A program made the translations under genes and the position numbers. A DNA stretch of 64,000 bases. Source: an uncultured Ruminococcus sp. GTDB lineage: Bacteria > Bacillota > Clostridia > Oscillospirales > Acutalibacteraceae. Where the stretch lies: the NCBI GenBank assembly GCA_902765855.1, contig CACXBF010000002.1, positions 62,001 to 126,000 of the forward strand, given 5' to 3'. Below, piece by piece: positions 18,078-26,935 of the stretch (position 1 is the stretch's first letter; each line of letters begins with the position of its first letter). The notes under the pieces are model-generated. The model searched no databases and had not been told where the DNA came from. It was given only the letters and a program-made list of their open reading frames with translations.

Positions 18078-18998
18078 ATGTCATTTTCTCAAGAGGTTAA
18101 GTCTGAGCTTGCTGGAGTGGAGTGCAAAACCATTTCCGAGATGAAGGCTCAGGCTTACGGAATGACTATTTTTTCAAAATTACAGCGTTCGGATAAGGTA
18201 CTTTTTGCAACAGAAAGTCCAACAGTTGCAAGAACATATTCTCAGCTTATGACGCTGATTACGGGCAGTATTTTTGATGTTAATATACCGCTGAACAGAA
18301 AATCTCTTAGAGATAAGCAGATTACTGTTACCTCACCGGATTTTCCAAGTAGAAATATTTTGCTTAAATTTTTCGGTCATAGCGGTGACGAACTTAGTCT
18401 GCATATAAATCGTGCGAACTTTGATTCAGAGGAAAGCTTTCCGTCATTTTTGAGGGGGGCTTTTTTATCATACGGAAATGTTACCGACCCACAAAAGGAT
18501 TATCATTTGGAATTTGTTTCACCTTTTCAGAATCTTGCAAAGGATTTATCTTATCTTATCGAGGAGATAGAACAATTAGCAGTAAAGCCCAAGATTATCA
18601 ATCGCAAGGGTAGTTTTATTGTCTATCTGAAAGACAGCGATGGCATATCCGACCTTCTTACTTTAATAGGTGCTCAGATGTCAGCCTTGCAAATTATTCA
18701 AGAAAAGATGCTTAAATCTGTAAGAAATACTGTTAATCGTAAAATAAATTCAGAAACGGCGAATAGCAATAAGACTGCAAAGGCTTCTGCAAAACAGCTT
18801 TTGGCTATTGATAAGATAAAGAAAAAGAGGGGTTTAGAATCCTTGCCGAATGATTTGTATGAGTTAGCAATTTTGAGGGTAGAAAATCCGGAAAGTAGCT
18901 TGAGGGAATTGGGTGAGATGTTAAGTCCGCCGATAAGCCGTTCTGGAGTTAATCATAGAATTGAGCGAATAATGGAATTAGCCGAAGAATTAGGATAG
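18078..18998 (+). CDS. whiA: DNA-binding protein WhiA
   Basis: 306 residues. WhiA combines an N-terminal LAGLIDADG-like homing-endonuclease fold without nuclease activity and a C-terminal helix-turn-helix; it affects cell division and chromosome segregation in Firmicutes. The C-terminal 'LANPESSLRELGEML'-type HTH ('VENPESSLRELGEML' here, then 'PPISRSGVNHRIERI') is unmistakable. Last gene of the hprK run; a repeat cluster begins at its stop codon. Confidence 0.96.
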   Translation: MSFSQEVKSELAGVECKTISEMKAQAYGMTIFSKLQRSDKVLFATESPTVARTYSQLMTLITGSIFDVNIPLNRKSLRDKQITVTSPDFPSRNILLKFFGHSGDELSLHINRANFDSEESFPSFLRGAFLSYGNVTDPQKDYHLEFVSPFQNLAKDLSYLIEEIEQLAVKPKIINRKGSFIVYLKDSDGISDLLTLIGAQMSALQIIQEKMLKSVRNTVNRKINSETANSNKTAKASAKQLLAIDKIKKKRGLESLPNDLYELAILRVENPESSLRELGEMLSPPISRSGVNHRIERIMELAEELG

Positions 18999-19465
18999 TG
19001 GAGTGCCTCCACCGTCAAGACGCGGAATCGCTCGGCAAGCCTCGCTCGTAGTGAATTAGGGAAGATAGTTGACGCGGTCGATGAAACTACCGATAAGTTA
19101 ACAGATTTCCCAAAGACAATTAAAAGTTTCGCTCGAGCCTTTTCAAAGGCTCGCAGGGTCGAGGGACGGAGTCCCTCGTGGGTTTTAAGGGCAACTCCCT
19201 TAACATTTCTTTCTTCTAAAGCGGTGGACGAAGTCCACCGCTAAATTCTCTCTCGTTAGTAACATTAGTCTTACAGGGAACCCCCTGCGAGGGTTCCCTA
19301 CGAAAAACATTCCACCGGAATGTTTTTCTACCCTCCTGCGCTTAGAGAAGTATAAAGAGTTTCGCTCTCTGCGGAGAGCGACCAAAGGCTCTGCTTTTGG
19401 AAACTGCGAGCCTTTAAAAAGGCTCGACCTAAACCTTAAGTGTCTTCTTAGGAGTTTATTAGCTA
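18999..19465. repeat. Palindromic repeat cluster 5
   Basis: Begins at the whiA stop: GTGGAGTGCCTCCAC, module A, left core end near 19092-19140, TTTTCAAAGGC, GAGGGACGGAGTCCCTC, TTAAGGGCAACTCCCTTAA, GCGGTGGACGAAGTCCACCGC, GGGAACCCCCTGCGAGGGTTCCC, AACATTCCACCGGAATGTT, TTCGCTCTCTGCGGAGAGCGA, CCAAAGGC..GCTTTTGG, GCCTTTAAAAAGGC and a right core end (19430-19462, TAAGTGTCTTCTTAGGAGTTTATTAGCT). One of the fullest copies. Closely matches cluster 11. Confidence 0.9.
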
Positions 19466-19487
19466 TTTTTATTTGTGAGGTGATACC

Positions 19488-22400
19488 ATGAGTTTTGTAC
19501 ATCTTCATGTCCATACTGAATATAGCCTGCTTGACGGTGCTTGCAAAATAAAAAATCTTGTAAAAGCTGCTAAAGAGCTATCTCAACCGGCAATAGCCAT
19601 AACCGACCACGGCTGTATGTATGGCGTTATTGATTTCTATAAAGCCGCTAAAAAAGAGGGAATAAAACCGATTATTGGTTGTGAAGTCTATGTTGCTCCA
19701 AGAAAATATACGGATAAAATCGCTGAACTTGATAGAGAAAATCGCCATATGGTACTTTTGTGCGAAAATAATGTCGGCTATCAAAATCTGATAAAGCTTG
19801 TTTCTATGGCTTGGATAGACGGTTTTTACGGTAAACCGAGAATTGATGAGGAACTCTTGGAAAAATATCACGAGGGAATAATTGCACTTTCCGCTTGTCT
19901 TGCGGGTGAAATTCCTAAAGCACTTATGCGTGGAAATTATGAGCTTGCAAAGGAAAAAGCTTTGAAGTACAAGGGAATTTTCGGCGAAAATAATTTCTTT
20001 CTTGAACTTCAAGACCACGGAATACTTGAACAAAAACGCATAAATCCTGACATAATAAAGCTTTCTAAAGAATGTGATATACCGCTTGTTGTAACGAATG
20101 ACTGCCATTATATCAAGCGTGAAGATAAGGATTTGCATAAAATTTTGCTTTGCATACAGACAAACCATACAATAGAGGACGAAAATTCATTTGAGTTTCC
20201 GACAGATGAATTTTATCTTAAAAATGAAGCAGAAATGCGTGAGCTTTTTCCGAATTTGCCGGAGGCTTACGAAAATACAGTCAAGATTGCAGAACGATGT
20301 AATGTTGAATTTGAGTTCGGTAAGACAAAATTGCCACGCTTTGATGTTCCGGACGGCAAAGACCATATAAAGTATTTCCGTGAGGAATGTTATAAAGGAC
20401 TTCATAGAAGATATGGAGAAAATCCAAGCCAAAGTCTTATTGATAGGCTTGAATATGAGCTTTCTGTAATAATCAAAATGGGTTATGTTGATTATTACCT
20501 TATTGTCAATGACTATGTAAGCTATGCAAAAAAGAACGGAATACCTGTCGGAATGGGCAGAGGTTCTGGTGCGGGAAGTCTTGCGGCGTATTGTATAGGT
20601 ATTACAGGAATAGACCCGATTAAATATAATCTGCTCTTTGAGAGATTTCTCAATCCGGAAAGAGTAAGTATGCCTGATTTTGATGTGGATTTCTGTAAGG
20701 ATAGGCGACAGGAAGTCATAGATTATGTCATAAGAAAATATGGCTCTGACCATGTGGCACAGATAGTTGCATTCGGAACGATGGCGGCAAGAGGTGCTAT
20801 AAGAGATGTCGGAAGAGCTTTGGCAATGCCTTATGCGGAGGTTGATTCCGTTGCAAAGCTTGTGCCGTATGACCTGAAAATGACTATTGAAAAGGCTCTT
20901 ACGATTTCTGATGAGCTTGCACAGAGATATGATAACGAACCGGCAGTCCATAGATTAATTGATATGGCTATGAGACTTGAGGGAACACCTCGTCACGCAA
21001 CAACTCATGCGGCAGGTGTCGTTATAACTGATAAGCCTGTAAGCGAGTATGTCCCACTTTCGAGAAATGATGAGGCTATCGTAACACAGTTTACGATGAC
21101 CACACTTGATGAACTCGGCTTGCTGAAAATGGATTTTCTTGGACTTAGAAACCTCACTGTTCTTGATGATACAGAAAAGATGATTCGTAAAAATGAGCCG
21201 CTCTTTTCGATAAAAAATATTCCCGATGATGATAAAAAAGTTTTTGAAATGCTTTCTAAGGGAGATACCGAGGGCGTTTTTCAATTTGAATCAAGCGGTA
21301 TGAGAAATGTTCTTACACAGCTAAAACCTGAAACTATCGAAGATTTGATTGCGGTTATTTCTCTATATCGCCCAGGACCTATGGATTCTATCCCGAAATA
21401 TATAGAAAACTGTCACAATCCCGAAAAGGTTACCTATAAGCACGAACTTTTAAAGCCTATACTTGAGGTTACTTATGGCTGTATTGTTTATCAGGAACAG
21501 GTTATGCAGATTTTCAGAAGTCTTGCGGGATACTCTCTCGGCAGAGCGGATATTGTGCGAAGGGCGATGTCCAAGAAAAAAGCCGATGTTATGGAACACG
21601 AACGCAAAATATTTATAGAAGGACTTTTGCGAGAAGATGGCAGTGTTGAGGTTGAAGGTTGTATAAGACGAGGTATTCCAAGAAACATTGCCGAGGAAAT
21701 ATTCGCAGAAATGGAAAGCTTTGCGTCCTATGCTTTTAATAAGGCTCATGCGGCCTGCTATGCTATGATTTCATATCAAACGGCATATCTGAAGTGCCAT
21801 TATCCTTGTGAATATAATGCCGCCTTGCTTTCAAGCGTGCTTGATAATTCGGGCAAGGTTGCCGTATATATTGATGATTGTATGAAGCATAATATCAGAG
21901 TTCTTCCGCCTCATGTAAATGAAAGCGATATTGGCTTTACCGTATGCGGAAAGAATATCCGTTTCGGACTTATGGCTATTAAAAATATCGGAAAAGGCTT
22001 TATCACGAATATAATAAATGAACGCAGAAACGGCGAATACACTTCTTTCTATGATTTTTGCAATAGAGTTTATAGCAAGGATATGAATAAGAGAGCGGTT
22101 GAAAGTCTTATAAAATGCGGTGCTTTGGATAAACTCGGTGCAAATCGTCGACAAATGCTTTATTCTCTCGATGGTTTGGTAGATTCTCTTGCGAGGGACC
22201 ATCGTGACAATGTCGCAGGACAGCTTGATTTATTCGGCATGAGTGACGATAATGAAGAACCCACATATCAGCTAAAAAGCATAGATGAATTTGACGAAAA
22301 TGAACGCTTAAAGCTCGAAAAGGAAGTTATTGGTCTTTATTTGTCAGGACACCCTATTGCAGAATATGAAAATGCGTCTAAGGCTCTCAATGCCGACCTT

Positions 22401-23018
22401 ATAAACAATATTCTTGAAGGTTCAGCATATTATAATGACGGCAAGCGTGTAAGGGTTATTGCGTTTATAAATGAGGTCAGAACTAAGATTACAAAAAACG
22501 GTTCTACTATGGCGTTTGTGACTCTTGAAGATAAATTCGGCAGTATAGAAATGCTTGTTTTTCCGAAAACACTTATGGAATACAGTACGCTTATAAGAGA
22601 TGGCAAGGCTATTCTTGCGGAATGTACTGTAAGCATCAAGGAGGACGAAGAAACCAAACTTTTGTGTAACAGAGTTTACCCAGCGCCAAAAACAGATGCC
22701 GAGATTGAACAATTTAAGGCGATGTATAGTTCATCTCAGAAAAAAACTGAGCAGCCCGAAATAAAAACACAAAACAATAATAAAGGCAGTAGCGATAAAT
22801 CAGGGCTTTATCTGAGATTTAAGAATCAGGAATGTAATGAATTTATTCGTGCAAAGCAGGTTTTGAATATATTTGACGGTTCTACTCCTGTATATTTCTA
22901 CTTTGAGGATAGTAAAAAGCTTTTGCGAGTGCCAAGAAATATGTGGGTAGACCTCAATGATGTTATGATAAGAGAACTTAAACGAAGAATCGGCGATAAA
23001 AATGTCGCCCTGAAATAG
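19488..23018 (+). CDS. dnaE: DNA polymerase III alpha subunit DnaE
   Basis: 1176 residues, C-family replicative polymerase of the DnaE type (PolC is the other Firmicutes replicase). N-terminal PHP domain opens with 'FVHLHVHTEYSLLDGACKI'; the polymerase palm shows 'GMGRGSGAGSLAAYC' and 'MPDFDVDF' (catalytic Asp pair) at ~residues 350-410; 'YKHELLKPILEVTYG' and 'HAACYAMISYQTAYLK' are family landmarks; OB-fold region near 990-1070. RBS GAGGTG precedes ATG. Preceded by repeat cluster 5. Confidence 0.97.
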   Translation: MSFVHLHVHTEYSLLDGACKIKNLVKAAKELSQPAIAITDHGCMYGVIDFYKAAKKEGIKPIIGCEVYVAPRKYTDKIAELDRENRHMVLLCENNVGYQNLIKLVSMAWIDGFYGKPRIDEELLEKYHEGIIALSACLAGEIPKALMRGNYELAKEKALKYKGIFGENNFFLELQDHGILEQKRINPDIIKLSKECDIPLVVTNDCHYIKREDKDLHKILLCIQTNHTIEDENSFEFPTDEFYLKNEAEMRELFPNLPEAYENTVKIAERCNVEFEFGKTKLPRFDVPDGKDHIKYFREECYKGLHRRYGENPSQSLIDRLEYELSVIIKMGYVDYYLIVNDYVSYAKKNGIPVGMGRGSGAGSLAAYCIGITGIDPIKYNLLFERFLNPERVSMPDFDVDFCKDRRQEVIDYVIRKYGSDHVAQIVAFGTMAARGAIRDVGRALAMPYAEVDSVAKLVPYDLKMTIEKALTISDELAQRYDNEPAVHRLIDMAMRLEGTPRHATTHAAGVVITDKPVSEYVPLSRNDEAIVTQFTMTTLDELGLLKMDFLGLRNLTVLDDTEKMIRKNEPLFSIKNIPDDDKKVFEMLSKGDTEGVFQFESSGMRNVLTQLKPETIEDLIAVISLYRPGPMDSIPKYIENCHNPEKVTYKHELLKPILEVTYGCIVYQEQVMQIFRSLAGYSLGRADIVRRAMSKKKADVMEHERKIFIEGLLREDGSVEVEGCIRRGIPRNIAEEIFAEMESFASYAFNKAHAACYAMISYQTAYLKCHYPCEYNAALLSSVLDNSGKVAVYIDDCMKHNIRVLPPHVNESDIGFTVCGKNIRFGLMAIKNIGKGFITNIINERRNGEYTSFYDFCNRVYSKDMNKRAVESLIKCGALDKLGANRRQMLYSLDGLVDSLARDHRDNVAGQLDLFGMSDDNEEPTYQLKSIDEFDENERLKLEKEVIGLYLSGHPIAEYENASKALNADLINNILEGSAYYNDGKRVRVIAFINEVRTKITKNGSTMAFVTLEDKFGSIEMLVFPKTLMEYSTLIRDGKAILAECTVSIKEDEETKLLCNRVYPAPKTDAEIEQFKAMYSSSQKKTEQPEIKTQNNNKGSSDKSGLYLRFKNQECNEFIRAKQVLNIFDGSTPVYFYFEDSKKLLRVPRNMWVDLNDVMIRELKRRIGDKNVALK

Positions 23019-23141
23019 CCTTAAAATGTGGATTTCAACTGTTTATTATAGTAAAATAGCCAAAGTTTTTACGTAAACTGCCCTAAAAAAGCTATAATTT
23101 ATACGGTTTTTAAAAAATATATAAAAAATACCAAAAATGCC

Positions 23142-23170
23142 TTGAAAATATCAGCTTAATAGGGTATACT
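23142..23170 (+). promoter_or_regulatory. Sigma-A promoter of mazG
   Basis: TTGAAA (23142-23147), 17-nt spacer, TATACT (23165-23170), 46 nt before the mazG start. Confidence 0.7.
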
Positions 23171-23216
23171 ATTTTAGCACCAAGTATAGCATTTATAGAG
23201 ATTTGGAGATGTTTCT

Positions 23217-23933
23217 ATGGATTTTAATTTTAAGGATAAATACGGAATTGACGACCTGATTAAGATTATGGAAATCCTCCGAAGCGAAAATGGCTGTCCT
23301 TGGGATAGGGAACAAAACCATAAATCTATTCGCCAAAATTTTATTGAGGAAACATATGAAGTTATCGAGGCAATCGACAATGAAGATACTGAGCTTCTTA
23401 AGGAAGAGCTTGGAGATGCTCTTTTGCAAGTTGTTTTCCATTCAAGAATTGAGGAAGAAAAGAATAGTTTTAATTTCTCAGATGTTGCCGATGGAATATG
23501 TAAAAAGTTGATTATCCGTCATCCTCATGTTTTTGGCAATATTACCGCAGATACACCAGAGGAAGTCCTCAAAAATTGGGACGATATTAAGATGAAAACC
23601 AAGTCCCAGACCAAAGCAAGCGAGGCTATGGATAGTGTTGCAAAATCCTTGCCGGCACTTATGAGAGCAGATAAAATTCGCTCTAAGGCTAAAAAAGCAG
23701 GTTATGCACCTAAAAGTTATGATGCTGCATATGAGGATACAGAAGAAAAATTGAAAGCTCTTTCAAAAGCTTCTGATGACAAGGCAGAAAATAACCGCAA
23801 AATCGGAGAATTGCTTTTCTCAGTTATAAATCTTGCTGCTATGGTTGATGTAAACCCGGAAGAATCGCTATATCGTGCCTGTGATGATTTTACAGAGAAC
23901 TTTAGAAAACTCGAAGAAAATTCATCAAAGTAA
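23217..23933 (+). CDS. mazG: Nucleoside triphosphate pyrophosphohydrolase MazG
   Basis: 238 residues, cytoplasmic house-cleaning NTP pyrophosphohydrolase. The first MazG domain shows 'CPWDREQNHKSIRQNFIEETYEV' residues (~26-48) with EExxE-type metal-binding acids ('EEL GDALLQVVFH' region), and the second half has the 'KIGELLFSVINLAAMVDVNPEESL' signature. Normal length for single-chain MazG. Followed after 68 nt by the HU gene, with a small AACTCAT/ATGAGTT hairpin between. Confidence 0.95.
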   Translation: MDFNFKDKYGIDDLIKIMEILRSENGCPWDREQNHKSIRQNFIEETYEVIEAIDNEDTELLKEELGDALLQVVFHSRIEEEKNSFNFSDVADGICKKLIIRHPHVFGNITADTPEEVLKNWDDIKMKTKSQTKASEAMDSVAKSLPALMRADKIRSKAKKAGYAPKSYDAAYEDTEEKLKALSKASDDKAENNRKIGELLFSVINLAAMVDVNPEESLYRACDDFTENFRKLEENSSK

Positions 23934-24001
23934 GGCTTAGATATATATACTCAAAAAGAAACTCATTTCTATGAGTTCAATGAAGTAGGAGGAATATAAT
24001 A

Positions 24002-24277
24002 ATGAACAAGACAGAACTTATTGCTGCTGTTGCAGAAAAAGCAGAACTCTCTAAGAAGGACGCAGAAAAAGCAGTTAACGCACTCCTCGACACAGTTGTA
24101 GAAGAAGTTGCTAAGGGTGAGAAGATTCAGCTCGTAGGCTTCGGTACATTCGAGAGAAGAGAAAGAAAAGAGAGAGAAGGCTGCAATCCACAGACAGGCG
24201 AGAAGATACCGATTCCTGCATCTATGGTTCCAGCATTCAAGGTTGGCAAGGCATTCAAGGACGCTGTCAACAAGTAA
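24002..24277 (+). CDS. hup: DNA-binding protein HU
   Basis: 91 residues. Small basic histone-like nucleoid protein that binds and bends DNA as a dimer. The full HU signature '[21 protein letters not shown]' region (~44-64) and '[25 protein letters not shown]' N-terminus are present. Strong RBS AGGAGGAA. A rho-independent terminator directly follows. Confidence 0.97.
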   Translation: MNKTELIAAVAEKAELSKKDAEKAVNALLDTVVEEVAKGEKIQLVGFGTFERRERKEREGCNPQTGEKIPIPASMVPAFKVGKAFKDAVNK

Positions 24278-24296
24278 TTTAAAATTTAATTCAGAA

Positions 24297-24332
24297 AATC
24301 CGACTACGCAGTGGCAGTCGGATTTCTTTTTT
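24297..24332 (+). terminator. Intrinsic terminator after hup
   Basis: AATCCGACT (24297-24305) pairs with AGTCGGATT (24316-24324) across a 10-nt loop, followed by a T-rich tract. The rqcP RBS lies immediately after, so some readthrough or an overlapping promoter is likely. Confidence 0.85.
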
Positions 24333-24348
24333 ATGGAGGGATAGATAT

Positions 24349-24591
24349 ATGAGATTGGATAAATATTTAAAAGTTTCAAGAATAATCAAACGCAGAACAG
24401 TTGCTAATGAGGCCTGTGACGCAGGCAGAGTTATAGTTAATGGCAAGCCGGCAAGAGCATCTTATGATGTAAAGGTTGGTGATATATTGGAAATAGCTCT
24501 TGGCACAAAGCCGATAAAAGCAGAGGTCGTCAGCATAAATGAATATGCCAAAAAAGAAGATGCCCCTTTGATGTATAAGATTTTAGAATAA
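24349..24591 (+). CDS. rqcP: S4-domain RNA-binding protein RqcP (YabO)
   Basis: 80 residues, a single S4 domain ('MRLDKYLKVSRIIKRRTVANEACDAG...VNGKPAR'). RqcP/YabO (Hsp15 family) works with RqcH on stalled 50S-nascent chain complexes during ribosome quality control. In Bacillus and clostridia it sits in the hup-rqcP-yabP-yabQ order, exactly as here, which supports the name. Stop codon abuts repeat cluster 6. Confidence 0.92.
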   Translation: MRLDKYLKVSRIIKRRTVANEACDAGRVIVNGKPARASYDVKVGDILEIALGTKPIKAEVVSINEYAKKEDAPLMYKILE

Positions 24592-24745
24592 GCGGCGGCG
24601 AGCCGCCGTCAAGACGCGGAATCGCTCGACAAGTCTCGCTCGTAGTGAGTTAGGGAAGATAGTTGACGCGGTCGGAAAATTTTCCAATGAGCTACCGTTT
24701 AGCTGATGAACTTATTTTAGACACTTAAAAGTTTATTAGCTAATT
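24592..24745. repeat. Palindromic repeat cluster 6 (short)
   Basis: Begins directly after the rqcP stop with GCGGCGGCGAGCCGCCG, then module A (TCAAGACGCGGAATCGCTCG...), GATAGTTGACGCGGTCGG, and a truncated left core end containing TTAGCTGATGAACTTATTTTAGACACTTAAAAGTTT without internal modules. It ends before the yabP leader. Confidence 0.85.
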
Positions 24746-24809
24746 GACAGGACAAGTTATTCTATATCTTGACATCAAAAGTACTTAGCCCCACACATAA
24801 ATTTATGGA

Positions 24810-24848
24810 CGAAATCATATAATTGCTTAAGAGATGATTTCGGGAGGG
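24810..24848 (+). promoter_or_regulatory. Inverted repeat abutting the yabP ribosome-binding site
   Basis: CGAAATCAT (24810-24818) and ATGATTTCG (24834-24842) form a 9-bp stem that ends at the strong Shine-Dalgarno GGGAGGG (24842-24848). It could influence translation of yabP. No clear sigma-E or sigma-A promoter could be fixed here. Confidence 0.45.
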
Positions 24849-24855
24849 CTTAGTT

Positions 24856-25137
24856 ATGCAGGAAAACAGCAAAGTGCTGAAACGCAAACATAACCTTATT
24901 ATGGAAGATAGAAAAACGCTTACTTTAACAGGCATATCCGATGTTGATAGCTTTGATGAGCAAACAGTTGTGCTTATTACGGATATTGGCGAGCTTATTA
25001 TAAAAGGCAATTCTTTACAGATTAAAGGTTTTAGCGTAGAGAGTGGAGAACTTAGCCTTGAAGGAAAAATTGATTCTCTCGGCTATCAGGAAATTAACAA
25101 AAATAATGGCGGATTTTTTTCCAGACTTTTTAGATAG
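24856..25137 (+). CDS. yabP: Sporulation protein YabP
   Basis: 93 residues, YabP/YqfC family ('NLIMEDRKTLTLTGISDVDSFDEQTVVLITDIGELIIKG' region). Expressed in the mother cell during sporulation in Bacillus; needed with YabQ for forespore/cortex development in that organism. It lies in the conserved order rqcP-yabP-yabQ. 12 nt before yabQ. Confidence 0.92.
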   Translation: MQENSKVLKRKHNLIMEDRKTLTLTGISDVDSFDEQTVVLITDIGELIIKGNSLQIKGFSVESGELSLEGKIDSLGYQEINKNNGGFFSRLFR

Positions 25138-25149
25138 GAGAATCTGCCT

Positions 25150-25662
25150 ATGGAGCTTACCTTAGAGGCTCAGACCCAGGCTTTTATATATTCCTGCGTT
25201 TTGGGTGTGATTCTTGCGGTAATATATACCGCTATGGGTATAATTAAAATAATATCTCCGCCAAGTAAAAAATTACTGTTTGTTATGGATATACTATTTA
25301 TGCTTGTATGTACCTTTACAACATTTTTTTATTCAGTAGCGACGACTTGGGGAAGTCTGCGTTATTATGTTGTTTTTGGTGAACTAATAGGCTTTTTCTT
25401 ATTCTATCTTTTTATCGGGGAAATTATTTTAAAATGCTCAAAAGCTATTACTGATTTTTTTGCGAAGATATATTTTTTTATTACGAATCCATTTAGGATT
25501 TTATTTCATAAGCTTTATTCGTTTATATCGGTTTTGTTAACAAAACTATGGAAAAAAATAAAGCCAAAGCGTAAACCAAAGAAGAAAGTTAAAATCAGGG
25601 CAAGTTCTAAAGTGCCTGAAATACCACAAAAGCCAAGGATAATGGCTAAACCAAAGCTTTAA
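25150..25662 (+). CDS. yabQ: Spore cortex biosynthesis protein YabQ
   Basis: 170 residues. Four or so hydrophobic segments in residues ~10-125 followed by a strongly basic tail ('KKIKPKRKPKKKVKIR'). YabQ is a mother-cell membrane protein needed for spore cortex formation in Bacillus. The assignment rests on the N-terminal YabQ pattern and its place after yabP. divIC, common after yabQ, is replaced here by mntP. Confidence 0.88.
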   Translation: MELTLEAQTQAFIYSCVLGVILAVIYTAMGIIKIISPPSKKLLFVMDILFMLVCTFTTFFYSVATTWGSLRYYVVFGELIGFFLFYLFIGEIILKCSKAITDFFAKIYFFITNPFRILFHKLYSFISVLLTKLWKKIKPKRKPKKKVKIRASSKVPEIPQKPRIMAKPKL

Positions 25663-25682
25663 AAATTTGAGGAGTAATTTAT

Positions 25683-26288
25683 ATGGATTATATTGCAGTT
25701 ATAGGCATAGCCGTAGGTCTTGCGATGGACGCATTCGCAGTATCTGTAACAAATGGAGCTATTGTAAAGAACTTTAAACCAAGCTTTGCTATAAAGATTG
25801 CGGCAGCGTTCGGAATCTTTCAGTTTATGATGCCGGTTATCGGTTGGATAGTTGGTAAGGCTGGACAACAGCTCATAGAGAGCGTTGACCACTACATAGC
25901 CTTTATACTTCTTTTGATTATCGGTGGAAATATGCTTATTGAAGCGATTAAGGACAGAATAAAGGAATCTAAGGGCGAAGAAGTTGAGAAAAAGGACAAT
26001 AAAACCGCCACATCGACAAAGACACTTTTGCTTATGGCTGTTGCTACAAGTATAGACGCACTTGCGACAGGAGTTATTTTGCCATCAGCAGTAGGAGCAA
26101 GCACTATAATGCTTATGCTTATAGCTGTCTTGATGATAGGTGCTATAACCTTTGTAATTTCTTTTACTGGAGTATATTTAGGCAAAAAATTCGGTTCATT
26201 GCTTTCAAATAAAGCAGAAATTCTCGGCGGAATAGTTCTCATAGGAATAGGCACAAAGATTTTGATTGAGCATTTGTTCTTTATGTAA
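25683..26288 (+). CDS. mntP: Manganese efflux pump MntP
   Basis: 201 residues, six transmembrane helices, DUF204/MntP family. 'GLAMDAFAVSVTNG' (residues ~12-25) and the repeat 'ATSIDALATGV' in the second half are the paired signature with conserved Asp residues. Exports Mn2+ across the plasma membrane. Only 20 nt follows yabQ, so no yybP-ykoY riboswitch fits upstream. The stop TAA at 26286 is immediately followed by TTAGCTAA of repeat cluster 7. Confidence 0.93.
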   Translation: MDYIAVIGIAVGLAMDAFAVSVTNGAIVKNFKPSFAIKIAAAFGIFQFMMPVIGWIVGKAGQQLIESVDHYIAFILLLIIGGNMLIEAIKDRIKESKGEEVEKKDNKTATSTKTLLLMAVATSIDALATGVILPSAVGASTIMLMLIAVLMIGAITFVISFTGVYLGKKFGSLLSNKAEILGGIVLIGIGTKILIEHLFFM

Positions 26289-26865
26289 TTAGCTAAAACA
26301 CTTCCTATAAGATGTTTAAAAGTTTCGCTTGAGCCTTTTCAAAGCGGCGAGCCGCCGCCCCCAAGATGCGGAATCGGTTTTGCAAGCAAAACCTCGACAT
26401 CTGCAAGGGCAGTTTATTGCCGCAGATAAAGTAATTACCAATGGAACTACCAAAGGCTCCGCCGTAGGTGACTACCTTTGGAAACTGTGAACTTTTAATT
26501 GTCTTAGATAAGTGCGTTAGCTAATCGTATGGGCGAACTGTGTTCGCTCATACGATTTCCTTTTGTCAGTGACATTAGTCATTAAGGGCGGACGAAGTCC
26601 GCCCTCAGGAGTAAAGAATGTTAAGGGCTTTGCCCTTAAGCGGCGAGCCGCCGCCCCCAAGATGCGTAATCGGTTTTGCAAGCAAAACCTCGACATCTGC
26701 AAGGGCGGTTTATTGTCGCGGATAAAGTAATTACCAATGGAACTACCAAAGGCTCCGCCGTAGGTGACTACCTTTGGAAACTGTGAGCTTTTAATTGTCT
26801 TAGATAAGTGCGTTAGCTAATCGTATGGGCGAACTGTGTCCGCCTGCATAGTAGATGACCCATCT
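26289..26865. repeat. Palindromic repeat cluster 7 with a tandem ~200-bp duplication
   Basis: Starts with TTAGCTAA (26289-26296) and a left core end. It then carries nearly the same ~200-bp block twice (26344-26545 and 26640-26841, 296-bp period): GCGGCGAGCCGCCGCC, CAAGATGCG...CGGTTTTGCAAGCAAAACC, CCAAAGGCTCCGCCGTAGGTG..CCTTTGG, right core end with TTAGCTAA and GGGCGAACTGTGT.CGC. GGGCGGACGAAGTCCGCCC and TTAAGGGCTTTGCCCTTAA lie between the two copies. Fills the 647-bp gap before yunB. Confidence 0.9.
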
Positions 26866-26871
26866 TGGAAG

Positions 26872-26900
26872 TATCATTTTACTGCATTGTAACATAAGAC
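26872..26900 (+). promoter_or_regulatory. Weak sigma-E-like promoter candidate for yunB
   Basis: TATCATT (26872-26878), 14-nt spacer, CATAAGAC (26893-26900). The -10 keeps CATA and the spacing fits sigma-E; the -35 is poor. yunB is a sigma-E gene in Bacillus, which is the main reason for listing it. Confidence 0.3.
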
Positions 26901-26910
26901 AAAGCCTCTG

Positions 26911-26935
26911 TGTATAATGGCACAGGGGCTTTTTT
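26911..26935 (+). terminator. Terminator-like hairpin overlapping the yunB translation start
   Basis: AGCCTCTGTG pairs with CACAGGGGCT (10 bp, one G-U) across an 8-nt loop, followed by six T residues, and the yunB ATG starts right after them. The 3' arm carries the only SD-like AGGGG. It may terminate upstream readthrough, sequester the yunB RBS, or both. Confidence 0.6.

Noticed and set aside
19200-19514. Minus-strand ORFs in repeat clusters (also 43127-43393, 4529-4810, 14322-14540)
   Set aside because: They encode near-identical peptides only because they translate shared repeat modules in the same frame (for example 'GNPRRGFPV'); no RBS, no domain, and frames are not kept in other copies.
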